Part shown: piece after piece, positions 32,041-44,450 of the stretch
Position numbering within the stretch: the stretch's first letter is position 1
Layout of the letters: every line of letters begins with the position of its first letter
Assembly (NCBI RefSeq): GCF_016802725.1
Contig: NC_052673.1
Span: 2,858,037 to 2,922,036 of the forward strand
Source: Solenopsis invicta
Lineage: Eukaryota; Arthropoda; Insecta; Hymenoptera; Formicidae
Reading direction: 5' to 3'
Length of the DNA: 64,000 bases
Position numbers and translations under genes: made by a program
Notes under the pieces: generated by a model
Databases searched by the model: none
Seen by the model: the letters and a program-made list of their open reading frames with translations, nothing else
What the model was told of the DNA's origin: nothing

Positions 32041-33714
32041 GTGAGTCGCCCGTCAAAAAATGAGCGGGCGTGAGCGCGACAATGTCCGATGGATCCTTCG
32101 ACATTGGACAGATGGGGCAAGAGTTGAACAAGGCCTCAATTTGTGCGAGAACGGTAGCAAACTCCTCGTAGGTGAGAAGAGTATCGCCGATAACTTGCTT
32201 CAAATAAAACTCGGTTGATTTAACGGCAGCTTTCTACTTGTTGCCAAAGTGCGGTGCTGCGGGAGAATTAAAGAGCCACCGAGTTCCGTCGGAGGCTAAG
32301 AGACTCGCCAGTTTGCCCACCTCCTTGCAAGCGGAAGAGCGACAACCGACGCAATTCTGCGACAGCCTCGACGAGGTTGGTGCAGTAGTCGCTTGCTATT
32401 GTGGCGCAGAGCCCACGACGAGAGCAGAATCTCTTAAAGGTGACCAGGAATCTAGCGGTTGGATAATCGGTGGCGAGCTCTAGATGCACGGCGGAGGTGG
32501 CCATGCAAACAAAAAGAACCAGAAATGCTTCATCATGAACGGTCCGGCGTAGTACATCCCTGTGTGAAGAAAAGGCTGTGAGGGCGTAACTCTGGATGGA
32601 GGGAGTAGACCCATAAGTTCCTCAGCTGCAGTGGCACGATATCGAGTACATTGGACGCAACGCCGAATAAACTTGCTGATTGAAGCTTGACCGCCAAAGA
32701 TCCAGAACTTACGCTTCAATGTAGCGAGGACGAGCTGGATGCCTCCGTGCAGTGTGTGGCTGTGAACATCCTTGATTATGAAGTGCGAGAAAAACAAGTC
32801 GCGCGGCAAGAAGATGGGATGCTTAGCGTTGGGATTAAGCTAAAAATTCAGAAGCCACTTGCCAAGCTGACTTCAGAGTCGAGAAACGGTGTAAAGCGCA
32901 GAAACGGATGGGAGCGAGGAAGCTCAGAACTTTGAGAAAGTGCGGGGATTCTAGCTGCAAAATGTGCCTTTTGAGTTTGCAGCACCCAAAATTTTTCGGC
33001 GGCTGCTATTTCCGGCGGTGCAAGCGCAAGTATGTCGGAATTTAGAAGACGTCATTGAAATCAAATGGCAGCCCAACATAGCCAAGCAGTAATGCGAACC
33101 AGGCGCATAAGTTCAGAGTAGCGGAAGACGAGTTTCCAGAGAGCGCCTGGTCGAGCGGTGGTAGCATGGTACGGTCGAGCTGGCCGCTTCTCTAAATTGA
33201 CTGTTACATCTGGAGGCGGAGCAGCTGTGTTTCACGACGCAAGTTGATTGGAAAGCCACAGCGAGCTGTTCCACCATAGATGATACGTTAGGGACACTCT
33301 AGGAGAGAGTTCGCGCGATGCGCAGTCCACAGGGTTGTCTGTTTTGCTAACGTGATGCCAGGAAGCGTCAGGAGCTAGGTCATGAATGGCGACTACTCAG
33401 TTTACCACGAAGTCTATCCACCTGGAAAGATGACCTTGCAACCATGCAAGGATTGGTCTAAAGATGTACCGATGTGCTTGTGAGCTGAAGAATCGTGCGG
33501 ATTTGAGATAGAAGTCGAAAAAGAAGCAAGGCTGCAGAAAGCTCGAGGCGTGATCTGGCGCTTGAGTAGAGCGACCTTACTTTTTCCAATAATCAATAAC
33601 ACCCTGGCTTGAATGAGATGCATCGGAGGTAGAGCACAACTCTGAGCGCGTCGTTAGAAGCGTCCGTCCAAGAACCCGTGAATTTCCATGGAAGCGGAAG
33701 GATGGATGCCGAAC

Positions 33715-33771
<57 letters not shown>

Positions 33772-36700
33772 GAGATGGTATTCAGTTCCGCCTCGAAGTC
33801 TATCCATCGTTGAGTGCTGGGAGTGGCTGATTTCACTGGAGTTGAAGTTTTCACAAACTTTGGAGGAAGATCTTTGACACGACGATGATTGAGGCGATCC
33901 ACCCTAGCGGATCGAACAGTTTGGCGACTCGCGAGAGTACCATCGTTTGATCAGCGTGTTGGATGACCGCGGCAAGTGCAACTGAAAAACAAAAGAAACA
34001 GCAGGAGAGGATCCGAAGCGATACCGAAAGCTCGGGTCAATGTGTCGAGCGAGAACTCCCTGGTGATGAGAGATTTGATACGAGCAGCTTTGATCCTAGA
34101 AAGAACGGCGGAATCGTTGGTCATCCATTTGTGAACGCGGAAGCCGTCCGCCATGAGTAGTTTGTTCAGCTGTTCAGCTTTGGATTGAGCAAAAGACAGC
34201 GTATCCGCTCCAGACAGAACGTCGTTCACGTACATCTTGCTTTAGAGAACTGAAGCAGCAAGCGGAAATCGAGGGGCGTCATCAACGGCGAGCTGCGGCA
34301 AAGCGCAGGGTGAGGTGCACGACTATCCGTAAGTAACTGTACACAATTGATATTCTTGCGGTGGCCCGTCTCTGCTCCAAAATATTCGCTAAAAATTGCG
34401 GTCGTTTGGATGTACCTTGATCTGTCGGTACGTTCTTCACGTCGGCGAGAAACACGAACGTGTACCGACGCCAGCGGAGCAGGACATTGCCGAAATCTTG
34501 CTGAAACTTTGGTCCGACGTAAAAGGAGACGTTGAAGGAGACTCCTGATGAGGAAGGCGCTGAGCCGTTGAAAACAACGCGCAATTTGCTTGACGAACTG
34601 CTGGGTTGAAGCACCTCGTGATGCGGCAAGAAGAACGACGTGTGATAATGCGCGTTTGCTGCTGAAGTCTTGACCATATGGCAGAAAGTCTCGTACTCCA
34701 GGAAAAAGTCATAGTAGAGTTGTTCAAGCTTGCGAATCGCTGATAAATTCGGTGAAGAGCATGCTCCGCGAGTGAGCGAGAGCTATCGAGAGACGAGGCA
34801 GATGATCAAAAAGGTAAGCGGACGACGTATCGGCCTGATGGCGAGTGCGTGTGAGTGTCGATAAAATGCACCTTGCATTGAGCCTTCTCCTCCGTGAGTG
34901 TGGATTGAGATGCGGGCCTTCAAGAGCGGGATTGAGGTGATTCCTCCTGCTTCCAAAATTGGTGAAGCAGAGCGTCGACCTCATGATTTGAATAATCGTA
35001 GAGACCGTGCGACGGCGATGCAACGGGCGTAGACGTGTTTGGCACCACGCCAGACGGGCCGTATATCACCCAACCGAGCTTTGAATTTTGCGCGATGGGT
35101 TGTCGCGGAAGGCTTTGCCAAATAAATGGCCGAGGACATTCGAGCCAAGAATCAGATCTACCGGTCCTGGCTTGTACCATGTCGATTCGGCCAGGGGCAG
35201 ATCACGGCTCCATGCGGTCGCGTCCACTTCCTCACCGGGCGCCCGGTTTATTACGCGAGGCACAACGTAAGTGGTGGCGTTAAACTTAAACGTTTGATTG
35301 ACGCAGGACTGCAATTGCAGAATTAATGCGCCACGCGTGGTGTACAATGGCAACGATCCGACTCCGAGAAGCGGAATACTCGCGCAATGACGAGGACACT
35401 GCAGGAGTTGCGCGAACAATTCACGGACAAGACTAAGCTCCGCGCCGAGATCAAAAACGCGTGATTCAACAGCCTTTTACGGAGCGGCTCAAGACTCGAA
35501 CGCCAGCGGTGGAGAGCAACGTTATTGCGTGTGCATCGAGGCAATAACCGGGCGCATGAAGCGAGATAGCGTCCAATCCCGTGGCGACAGTGAGCACCAC
35601 CGTGGAAGATAAGGCCTTGATCGCGGCACTTTCACCGGGGTGCATTTGCAACACTTGCGATCACGGACGCGCGATGAATGAGGGTGTGATGATGCCCACT
35701 GCAGAGATGACATCGCTTAGCAGACTTGCATTCCGTCAACCGGTGGTTGTCGAGGCAGTTGGACCACAATCGTTTCGACACAATGAACTCGCGTCGATCC
35801 TCCGTCGATTTAACAGCAAACTTGTTACAAGAGGCGATGAAATGAGAACCGTCACAAAGGAACACTTAGGCGTTTAAGCTATGGAGATGTTAACGTGCGA
35901 GGCAGGCTTCGTTGCGAGCGCTATTGCGGCCTTGACTGACCATCTAGAGTTACTGGGAACGATCACCTTTAGACCGCGAATACGTCCATCCAGGGAGTCG
36001 TCGAGCTCACGGAACGTTTCTGGATCCGTGGTTGTACCTTGACGCAGCTCCCACGCTTTGTGCGTCTCAGAATCGAGACGATAAGTAATAAAATGAACTC
36101 AGATGAAATCCTACGAATCGATAGGCGCGCCGAGAGCTCCGAGCCCACCGAGAGCTTCTTTAACGGTAGATACTAAGATTTTTAAATTACTGACCAATTT
36201 GCGCGCGATTGGAGTGATAGCGAAAAACTTGTCCAAATAAACGCTGACGATAGCACGCTTACTCTCGTAACGCGCGACGAGAACATCCTGGACCGCTGGA
36301 CCAAAATTATTGGCAGTAATTGGAATGTTCGTAGTATCCCGACGAGACTGCTTTTGAGTTAATAGAATTTTTTCATCGCGGGGATGTCGTTGTTGGAGCC
36401 GAGCATGGATTGGAAGAGGTCAGTCGCAAAATAACGTCCACGACTGATAATCGCCCGAGAATTTAGGAAGCGTGATTTTCGAGAGAGATTGCGCAGTGCT
36501 AGAGACAGGGCGAGAACTGTTGTTACCGGTAGAGGTGTTCAACGCATTTGACGAATCCGCGTGATCGTGCATTTGAAGCACCTCTGCTTTAATTTCGATA
36601 TAAGTGGTTTTGCATTGATCGTACAAATCCTCTTTGAAATACTTATGCGACTCGAGTTCTTTCGTTCGCTTACCGAGAAGAACGGAATGATCATCAACGA

Positions 36701-36960
36701 ACTTCTTCCATTTGGAATCGAGAAACTCAAGAGTGGCGTCTAAATGTTGCCGAATCAGGTTGTCCTTCCCCTTTTCTTTGAAGTTCTCCACCGTGCGGTT
36801 GATTCGATAGAAAATATTGCTATTGCTGGACGATGGATTCGAAATCGGCCATGACGGCTTCGTAGAGCGGAATCCAACAGTCGGCAAGCACGCAGAGTCA
36901 CAAACCACTGAGATCGCTAAGTTCAAACTTTCCTTGATCACACGAGACGAGAAAACTTCC
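32040..36960 (-). pseudogene. BEL/Pao LTR retrotransposon, decayed gag-pol without visible LTRs
   Basis: Right to left: gag with the LPKFSGDYQSW motif (36480) and the zinc-finger region CDGSHFIASC...CHLCSGHHHTLIH (35850-35680). An aspartic-protease-like region follows (IPLLGVGSLPLYTTRGA, DLILGSNV; 35380-35110). Reverse transcriptase has KLRVVFNGSAPSSSG, LLRWRRYTFVFLADV and YVNDVLSGADT (34600-34220), where the usual Asp pair reads N-D. Integrase has the zinc region HGGIQLVLATLKRKFW...CVQCTRYRA, TSAVHLELATDYPTARF, and the Pao C-terminal motif LTYEEFATVLAQIEALFNS (32170). Many frameshifts and stops make it inactive. No LTR was recognised at either end. Confidence 0.85.
33718..33770. repeat. (GA)n microsatellite inside the BEL/Pao relic
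   Basis: About 25 GA units within a decayed reverse-transcriptase/RNase H segment, a post-insertion expansion. Confidence 0.95.
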
Positions 36961-37147
36961 CGTCGAAGTTTGTGCGAGTCACGAGTTATGCGCGAACTCG
37001 TGAGTTTTCGAAAAGCGATATAAAAGTTATTGGAAAGGCCGCACGCGAATACGTTCTATGTTCTTCCTAAAAATATATAAAAAAATTTGTTTTAATTAGA
37101 AGCTGCAAAGTCATTCATTTAAATATTTAAATAAACATTTATATTAA

Positions 37148-37681
37148 CCCGTAATGGTCACACTTCCAAATAATAACATAATAGTTACACGGGGTCCACG
37201 GGATCAATCAGTCGCTACTTGCCATTTTTTGACATTTCATTCCAAAAATTTTACTGGACATACCTAGAGGTTTGTTTTTTTATCATCCAATAATTTTATT
37301 TTATTTTATTAGAATTTAACATAATGAAAAAATTCAAATAAGAAAAACTGCAGAATTACAAAAATATCCATGAAATTTGCAATTTTTAAGATAATTCAAC
37401 AAAAATTTAAGAGTGTATTCTCAAAATAGTTTACTTTTGGATAAATTTAACTAAATGAAAAGATTTAAATAAAAAGAAACTACAAACTTTGACATTTTTT
37501 ACAAAAATATTTACAGAATTTTTAATTTTTGAGGTAATTCTACAAAAATTTAGGGGTGTATTCTCAAGATTGTATACTTTCAGATAAAAATTAGTTTCAT
37601 AGAAGGTTGTTCGATTTTGAATGGTCTGTGTACTTTTAAAGTTAGCATGGGATTCTTTGGACCCCGAGTGACCATTACGGG
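37148..37681. mobile_element. piggyBac-type MITE with TTAA flanks, 534 bp
   Basis: The TIR CCCGTAATGGTCAC and its exact inverse are each bordered by TTAA (37144-37147, 37682-37685), the piggyBac target duplication. Subterminal GGGGTCC...GGACCCC also pairs. Inside is AT-rich and non-coding. Confidence 0.85.
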
Positions 37682-37685
37682 TTAA

Positions 37686-38952
37686 TAATTTTGTTGTATC
37701 TTTTATTCTTTAATAAATATGAACATTTAAAATATGACATATATTACATAAGAATTATATATAATTCTTATTATCTATTATATTTTTGTAAGTATAATAT
37801 TGTATTAAGTTACGTTTATAGTTCTATTAACTATATATAAAAATTTTAACCGTAAAATTATGATAAATTTAAATATTAATACAGTGAAATACCAAGATTC
37901 AAGTAATTAAATAAACATTTTTATAGTAAACATAAATAAAATTTTAACATTTGATACGTAACACGCACGCACGCGCGCGCGTATGTGTATGTGGATTAAT
38001 TAATAAGTAAAGTAAGTACATTTTGAATCTTGTTTATTAAAGTTAATAAAGTTAAGTATAACTTTTACAATGTATATAGATTTAATGCACTGAACTAGTT
38101 AAAATAATACATGATATTAAATATGCTTAAAATTGCTGCGATAAATTAAAAAATAAATTATCTTTTATAAGAGAGAATACGTTTTATAAGAGACTCAGAA
38201 ACATTGTTAAATATCAGGTAACAGCGAGATTAACACACATTTTATTCAATTACAATTAACATTTATTTTATAACATAACGAGTACATTCAATATCATGTA
38301 TTATTTTAACTAGTTTAGTAAACTTCATATACATTGTAAAAGTTATACTTAACTTTATTAATTTTAATAAACAGATTCAAAATGTATTTATCTTACTTAT
38401 TAATTAATCTAGTTACAAATTTCTGAAATCAGAGGGAATACGCAGGGTTGAAACGTTTAATGCACACGGCCCACAAGCCGTGCCTTGTATGTGTATAATG
38501 AAGCGTGCCCGTATATGTTTGTCTTCTTCTTCTAGTCAATCTTTGCGAGCACATACGAGCATACGCATACACGGCACGCACACTTGTGTGCGGTATGCGA
38601 CTGTGCTATCAGAAACCATAATCTTCGATATATTAATAAGCTTTCAGTTTTAACTAAGTTTTTCATTTTTCCTTAGTTTTCTATTATGAGATACCATCTC
38701 GTATGAGAAAACTCTTATGTCACATATTAGGAACCTTTTTTTGAAATGGCAGAACCGGCACTTTTGATAAAAGCATTCATATAAAATAAAGTATAGCTAT
38801 TATTGATTACTGACTTTTTGTGATGAAACTTAAATATTTCCTATAATTTTGACATAAAAATAAAAGTTAATGTTATAAATTTAAAAATTTACAAGCATTT
38901 AAAGAAATACATCTCATAATAAGCGACTTTACCTTACATATACATGGTAGGC
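37686..38952. other. AT-rich stretch with a 430-bp inverted repeat, no gene
   Basis: 37990-38150 and 38270-38420 are inverted copies (TAAAGTTAAGTATAACTTTT-type words, TTAACTAG, TCATGTATTATTTTAAC), forming a small foldback with a 120-bp centre. A less AT-rich stretch at 38440-38610 is unassigned. No coding sequence seen. Confidence 0.55.
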
Positions 38953-40145
38953 CATTTTAATTTGTCCAATTAATTGGCTAATTACTCCAAAGGTATGGGT
39001 GATAACGAAAACTGAACGTCACAAAAGTTGCAGGAAAAGAAAAAGGGCCAACTAAAGATGACCTTGAACTTGACCTTGAAGTTGATTTTCAACTGTCATT
39101 TAAAGATCAACTTGGGTTTTTGAAATAGAAACCCCTATTTTTAACTCCAGATTCTAAAAGAACGGGAAGAATCTTAAATTTGATTGTTATTAGTTTATTT
39201 TTCCATTTCAATTTTCATAGTTATTTTGTGAGATCATATTTAGGCTAGTAATTCGCTCAATTTTCTCGAAAAAGTAACCGTTATTCGAAATAATAACCTC
39301 TACAAAAGCTATATCAATAATAGGGTTATGGGAGACGATGACCTGCTTGAACCTGGTCTTGACCGTCACCTTCAAGGCACTTTAAAGGTCAACTTAAAAA
39401 TTTCAAATGGAAACCCCTATTTTTGAGTCTAGATTTAAAAAGAGTAGCAAATTTTACCTTCAGATATGGTTCTTACGTATGTGTTAAAATCACCCTCAAA
39501 GATCACTGTAGTCAAAAGTCAATTCTCAAGTGTTATGAAAATCTGTTACTCTACCTTCTTTAGCGTTATCCAGGAATAACGACGTAGAAGGTGTTTTCTT
39601 TGGGGTACTTAATTAGGTTGAGTCCCCTTGCCTCTTACATTTTGGGGTGCTTAATGAGTCTCCTTGCCTTTCACTTTTGGAGTGCTTAATTATAGTGAGT
39701 CCCCTTGCCTTTACGAAAAATTAATTGATTGATTAATTAATTAATTGCTCGAGAACGTCTCCATTTTGCTAAATATATAAATTAGTTCTTTGCTAAAAAT
39801 TCTGAACTGTATTTAACAATCTTTCAAGGAAATTAAGCAAATGGATTATGAACTAAGTTTGACCTCAAAATGACCATGAAAATTTACGTTGAAAAATAAC
39901 CTAAGAACATATCTGAACGTAAAATTTTTCGTTCCTTCAGAATTCGGGGTCAAAAATAGGCGTTTCAAATAGAAACTTTCCATTTAAAAAACATAAATTA
40001 ATTTTTAAATGACCTTACAAATCAACTTCAAGGTCAAGTTCAAGATCATCTTTAGTTGGCTCCTTTGATCCCTACAACTTTTGTGAGAATCAATTTTCGC
40101 TATCACCCATACCTTCGGAGTAATTTGCGTGGACAAATTAAAATG
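38953..40145. mobile_element. Foldback element, 1.2 kb, with three-fold tandem repeat inside
   Basis: The end CATTTTAATTTGTCCAATTA and the inner arm GATGACCTTGAACTTGACCT return inverted at 40010-40145. The middle also carries a second, diverged copy of the AAATRGAAACCCCTATTTTT segment (39130 and 39410). 39600-39715 has three units of TGAGTCCCCTTGCCT spaced about 48-55 bp. It lies in the OBP intron. No transposase frame seen. Confidence 0.7.
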
Positions 40146-40864
40146 ATTAACTTAAAACTTTATAAAACATTTACAACAATTTAATAACACAAAGTATAGT
40201 TAATATCTTAATATTAAGATGCATTTATAATAATAAATTAAATATCTCTAATATGTACTGTGACATTATTGTATATTTCTTTTATTATATTGCATTATAC
40301 TTATATTAAACCAAAATATTTGTAAAGTTTAATTAAAATTTTAAATTTCATATTAAGAAGTAATAATTTTATTAATCGTAGAATTTTCAGAATTGCTAAT
40401 TCTGTATTTTAAATTTCTTAAATCTCTTAAGTAAAAATCATGTAATTCAAGCTTAAAGCAACATTAAATAGAAAATATATAATAAACCTTTTAAGCAACG
40501 AGCTTAAAAGCGTAGCAAAAAGTTGTTATAATTAGAAAAACTTTATTATATTATACAATTTTATTAATCTTCCGCCTTTACATTTAACTGAATTATATTT
40601 AATTTTGGTGGAGATGAAGTCCGCCCGTATCTAATGAAAACAAAATTTCAAAAAATTTAATTTTTTCTGAGAAATCTTGACAAACAAACATGGACAGACA
40701 AACCACTGTAAAATTATAAAGTGGATTACTACTCTACATTACTTGGTAAATGTGCGTGTATATACAAATAAAAAATTGTTAATTATATAGAATATCAAGA
40801 TATAAAGAAATGACATAATAGAAGTAAAGAATACAATAAGATTCTAATATTGTTTTGTGCACAG
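40146..40864 (+). other. 3' end of the 24.7-kb OBP intron
   Basis: AT-rich, non-coding, ending in the acceptor ATTGTTTTGTGCACAG at 40864. No element recognised. Confidence 0.6.
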
Positions 40865-40953
40865 AGGTGATCGATGATGCAAACAATTTTAAAATAGTAC
40901 CGGACTGGAAAACGCAATGTTACTATAAGTGTATAATGCTGAATACAAAAATG
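40865..40953 (+). CDS. Odorant-binding protein, exon with C2 and C3
   Basis: Bounded by acceptor GTGCACAG and donor GTAAGTAA. It takes phase 1 from the exon at 16061-16142 and ends in phase 0. It encodes VIDDANNFKIVPDWKTQCYYKC... with C2-X3-C3, the most diagnostic spacing of the insect OBP family. These cysteines normally form interlocked disulphides with C1, C4, C5 and C6 in a six-helix fold. No stop or frameshift. Confidence 0.88.
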
Positions 40954-41313
40954 GTAAGTAAAATTTCAGTAATTGTCCATAAACATTTATATCAAATATA
41001 AATATATTTCAAATCTCTTTTATGATTACGTAAAGACAAAAAATTGATACAAATTACAATAAAATCTACTATTAATTATGGCCATTACATACTCTCTATA
41101 AATCAATAAAGTAATCATCCATGTGAGTAAAATGTTTCAATTTTAAACTTCACAAACAGGAGAGATATTGTTGAAAAATTTGTGTATAAGAAAAATCTTA
41201 TACGTTGTTAGAATCTAACTTTTTTAATAAAGATACATTAATTATAGAACTTATTTACTATCTTGACACGATTTTAATTACATACAGAAGTATATTTTTC
41301 TTTTTGTTATTAG

Positions 41314-41425
41314 ATGAAAAATGATAAGATAGTCGAAAAAGCTTTAATAAATATAGCGGAACACATGTTACTGGAGGAATATTTGCCAGTTGTCGTAAAA
41401 ACGATAGAACAATGTCATTCAACTG
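41314..41425 (+). CDS. Odorant-binding protein, exon with C4
   Basis: Follows acceptor TTTTTGTTATTAG and ends in donor GTAAGTAA in phase 1. It encodes MKNDKIVEKALINIAEHMLL... to TIEQCHST, giving C3-X40-C4. The C-terminal exon with C5 and C6 should follow, but I could not recognise it in the remaining 22 kb. The next intron is either very long, running past the window through the second R1 cluster, or the last exon has been lost. Exon integrity suggests a functional gene. Confidence 0.85.
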
Positions 41426-43499
41426 GTAAGTAATAAACTAATAAAATTTTTTTATATATTTGTAATGTTACAAGGGAAGGACGTAGTTACGATGTCACAA
41501 ATTTTATTCTTTTTCCATGTGGTAGTAACTCTTTATCGAAAATAAGTATTATTGTATATTGATAAATCTGTGACTGAGCGTTTTGTTCAATACGCCTTCT
41601 AAATAGTACTCTTTAATGTTTAAAATTTTAAGAATTATGTAGGTTATAAGGCTTAAAGAAAGACACCTCGGTAAGCAATGCCACGTAGAATAGTCGGTAA
41701 GCACGAAACTTGGTATATCATAGATGGCGAAGACGCAGAATCACAACCTGTTCTTGTCAAATCTTTTAAAATACTTTTTCAGTTATTTAATATGTAGAGA
41801 TGTGTTATTTATTACGTAGAAATAAAAATATTGTTTTATATTAACCTTCAAAACTTGCACTGGATTAGCGTAATTTGTACCAATTTTCAAATTGTGGTGT
41901 TTGAACATGATTTGAGCAATTGCACTAGGGTTTAAGGGGGGGGAGGAGATTTGTGTATCCTCTTTACAATTTTTTTGGTTGGCAGCCTTAGTACACCACA
42001 TGAAGAACAGAGATTCTTCATGGTACACCATTAGCCACAGAGCTGCGAGCGTTTAAGGTAAACATATCCGGATTATACTAATCTATTGTGTGCAATTTAA
42101 TTGGAAATTAGGATTTTCAAAAAAGTAAAAGTGAGTAATTGAATTATTTATGATTCTAGTCATGAATGTACAACATAAAAAAAGACTTAAGTCAATTTTA
42201 TTGTGTTTTTTAATGTCAGAGAAAGAAATTGATTGATGCAAATTGGGGCCTATATTTACAAGATTTTTGAATAAAGTGGTAAATTTAATAGAAAACAATA
42301 AATAAATATTTTTTAAACTAGAAAAACATATAATTTCATAAATTCACTGAAATTGAAAATAAATTTTGTTATTTTGTATGTTTTTATGTTTGAACAATCA
42401 AATGCTCCATTCACCGTACAATAATGTAATATTGTAATATTTTTTTTAATTAACTACTTTTCTGTTTATCTTTGAATATATTTTATAGAAAAAGTAAAAC
42501 AAAAATGAAGGTGATACTTTTCCTCTTTAAAAGTTGTTATTTTTTAACAAGCTATTTTTAATTTGTATCAGTTTTATTTGTAATATAAATTGTTAATATT
42601 TACTATAAATTAACGATAGAAACACTTTTTTACTTATTTCTTCTCAAATCATATTCATTTCTATCAATTGAAAGATTTTTGACCATATGATTAGTTTCAA
42701 GAGGTGCGGTCGTTTCTCGCGCCAAGTGAATGCGCCTTTTTTACACGAATCAACGATTTTCATGCACATGAAATTATCAGATCTCAGTAAATTTCAGTAA
42801 CGGTTGAACCGATCAAATTTTGAGTAGTATCAATAGCTTGGAATACAATAGCTTGGATAAAATGACATCCTAAAAGTGTTTTTATTTTTTCTCTCCATGC
42901 CCTACGAGCGGAGATATCTCGACGCAAAATTCAATTCTCAGAAGTTTTATGTAAAATACGTCATTATTATTATCGCCAAGCGAATCTTGTTGTATATCAC
43001 GTTTTCAACATAGAGTAGCGGCTCGCATAGCCGTACTCATGTGACCATGGTATAAAGACAAGGGAGGGAATGCTCTTGGCATATTTCCAAAAGCACTAAT
43101 CAGGAATTTATCCAAGCCTACGTCACTAACAAGGGGAGGATTCGGTGACTCACCCTGGGACTTCGACTCCAATTTTTTTAATTATTTTGGAGATGAAAAA
43201 AAAATATACGTGTCCCGGAGAAATTAATTTGTGAAAATCGGCCATATTCGAAGCGCATCGTGGCGCGCCATATGAGCCTTCCTGGTAATTGTTCTTCCAA
43301 CCAGTACAGTTGGCTTTGTGAGTTACGTGTTTGCTTCATAATAATGAGATCCAGATTTGCTCTCGAAGCTGAACATTTTTTGTTGTTTGTAATTAGTGTT
43401 TTCATTTATGTTTTATGTTTTTATTTACTTTGATGATATTGATGTATAGTATGCAAATATTTGAAATAGAAAATTTAATATTACATTTTAAACATTAAT
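41426..43499. other. AT-rich sequence after the last visible OBP exon, no gene seen
   Basis: I looked for an exon with two cysteines eight residues apart near a splice acceptor and did not find one. 42680-43200 is less AT-rich, repeat-like sequence of unknown family (GGAGATATCTCGACG near 42910). Confidence 0.4.
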
Positions 43500-44450
43500 T
43501 TGAATTTAATTTTAAGGGAATTTTAGGTAAACCTTTGGAAAAGCGTCTTCCTAGCAAAAATGAATAAAAATATCTAATTGTTATGTATTTTTGTCTCCCG
43601 AATACGAATATGAAACTTAAAAATGACGGTCGAAATTGGAAATACCGCAAAATCGCAAAAAACTCAGAAAAACTTAAATTTTTATAGTGTATCTTCAAAA
43701 ATATTGACTTTAGAAACAAAAGTTTCAGACAAAAAATGAACTAAAAAAATTAAAAAAAAAGTTCTACATTATTTACATAAACTCCTTTATTTTGTTGATA
43801 AATTGAGAAACCCATGTGGTACAGAGAATGCGTGGAAGGGGGAAAGGCTTTGCCCCTTTTCCTGCATCTCCTCTTTTGTATTTCTTCTAACCCAACCCAA
43901 CCTTATTTTAGTCATAATTTGCCCATAATTTCAAATCTAATATCGCAACGTGGTCAATTGGATATCTTTGGCCAAATTACAACTAAAATAGGATTAGGTT
44001 GGGTCAAGAAAAATATGTGGAGGGGGTACAGAGGGAGAGAGGAGCCCCTTCCCCGCTCACGCGTTCTCTGTACCACATGGGTTTCCGACTTTCCATGCAA
44101 AACGAATTCCTTATTAAGTATGTAGTATAAACACATTTGAAATTTGCATGGCGCTTTTTTTCTAATTTATAATAACACAAAAGATTTATTTAAATAATGC
44201 GTATAACCTTTTTTATAAATTTTTTTAAGATCTTCGTTTTTGGTTTGAAACTTTTACTTCTAAAATTAATATTTTCGAAGATACACTAAATTTTCAAAGT
44301 TTTTTGTGATTTTGCGGTATTTCCGGTTTTGAAAACCATTTTCAAGTTTTATATTTGTATTCAGGAGGCAAAAATACATAAAAATTGAATATTTTTATTC
44401 ATTTTTACGAGGAAAACGCTTTTCCGAAGAATTATCGAATTTTAATTGTA
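43500..44450. mobile_element. Foldback element with a MITE forming its loop, 0.95 kb
   Basis: Arms of about 300 bp: TATGTATTTTTGTCTCCCGA (43580) and its inverse near 44370, and AAATACCGCAAAATC (43641) and its inverse near 44313. The centre, 43808-44094, is a separate inverted-repeat MITE. No coding frame. Confidence 0.8.
43808..44094. mobile_element. MITE, 287 bp, uninterrupted copy of the R1 target (AAACCCATGTGGTACAGAG ends)
   Basis: Ends AAACCCATGTGGTACAGAGA and its inverse. Inside, CTAACCCAACCCAACC (43890) and GGATTAGGTTGGGT (43992) form an inner inverted pair. This is the empty-site form of the sequence interrupted by R1 copy 1 (24281-24326 plus 31867-32040) and is related to the flanks of R1 copy 2. 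Confidence 0.8.

Noticed and set aside
41426..43499. Last OBP exon with C5 and C6
   Set aside because: Searched for Cys-X8-Cys near an acceptor; nothing convincing.
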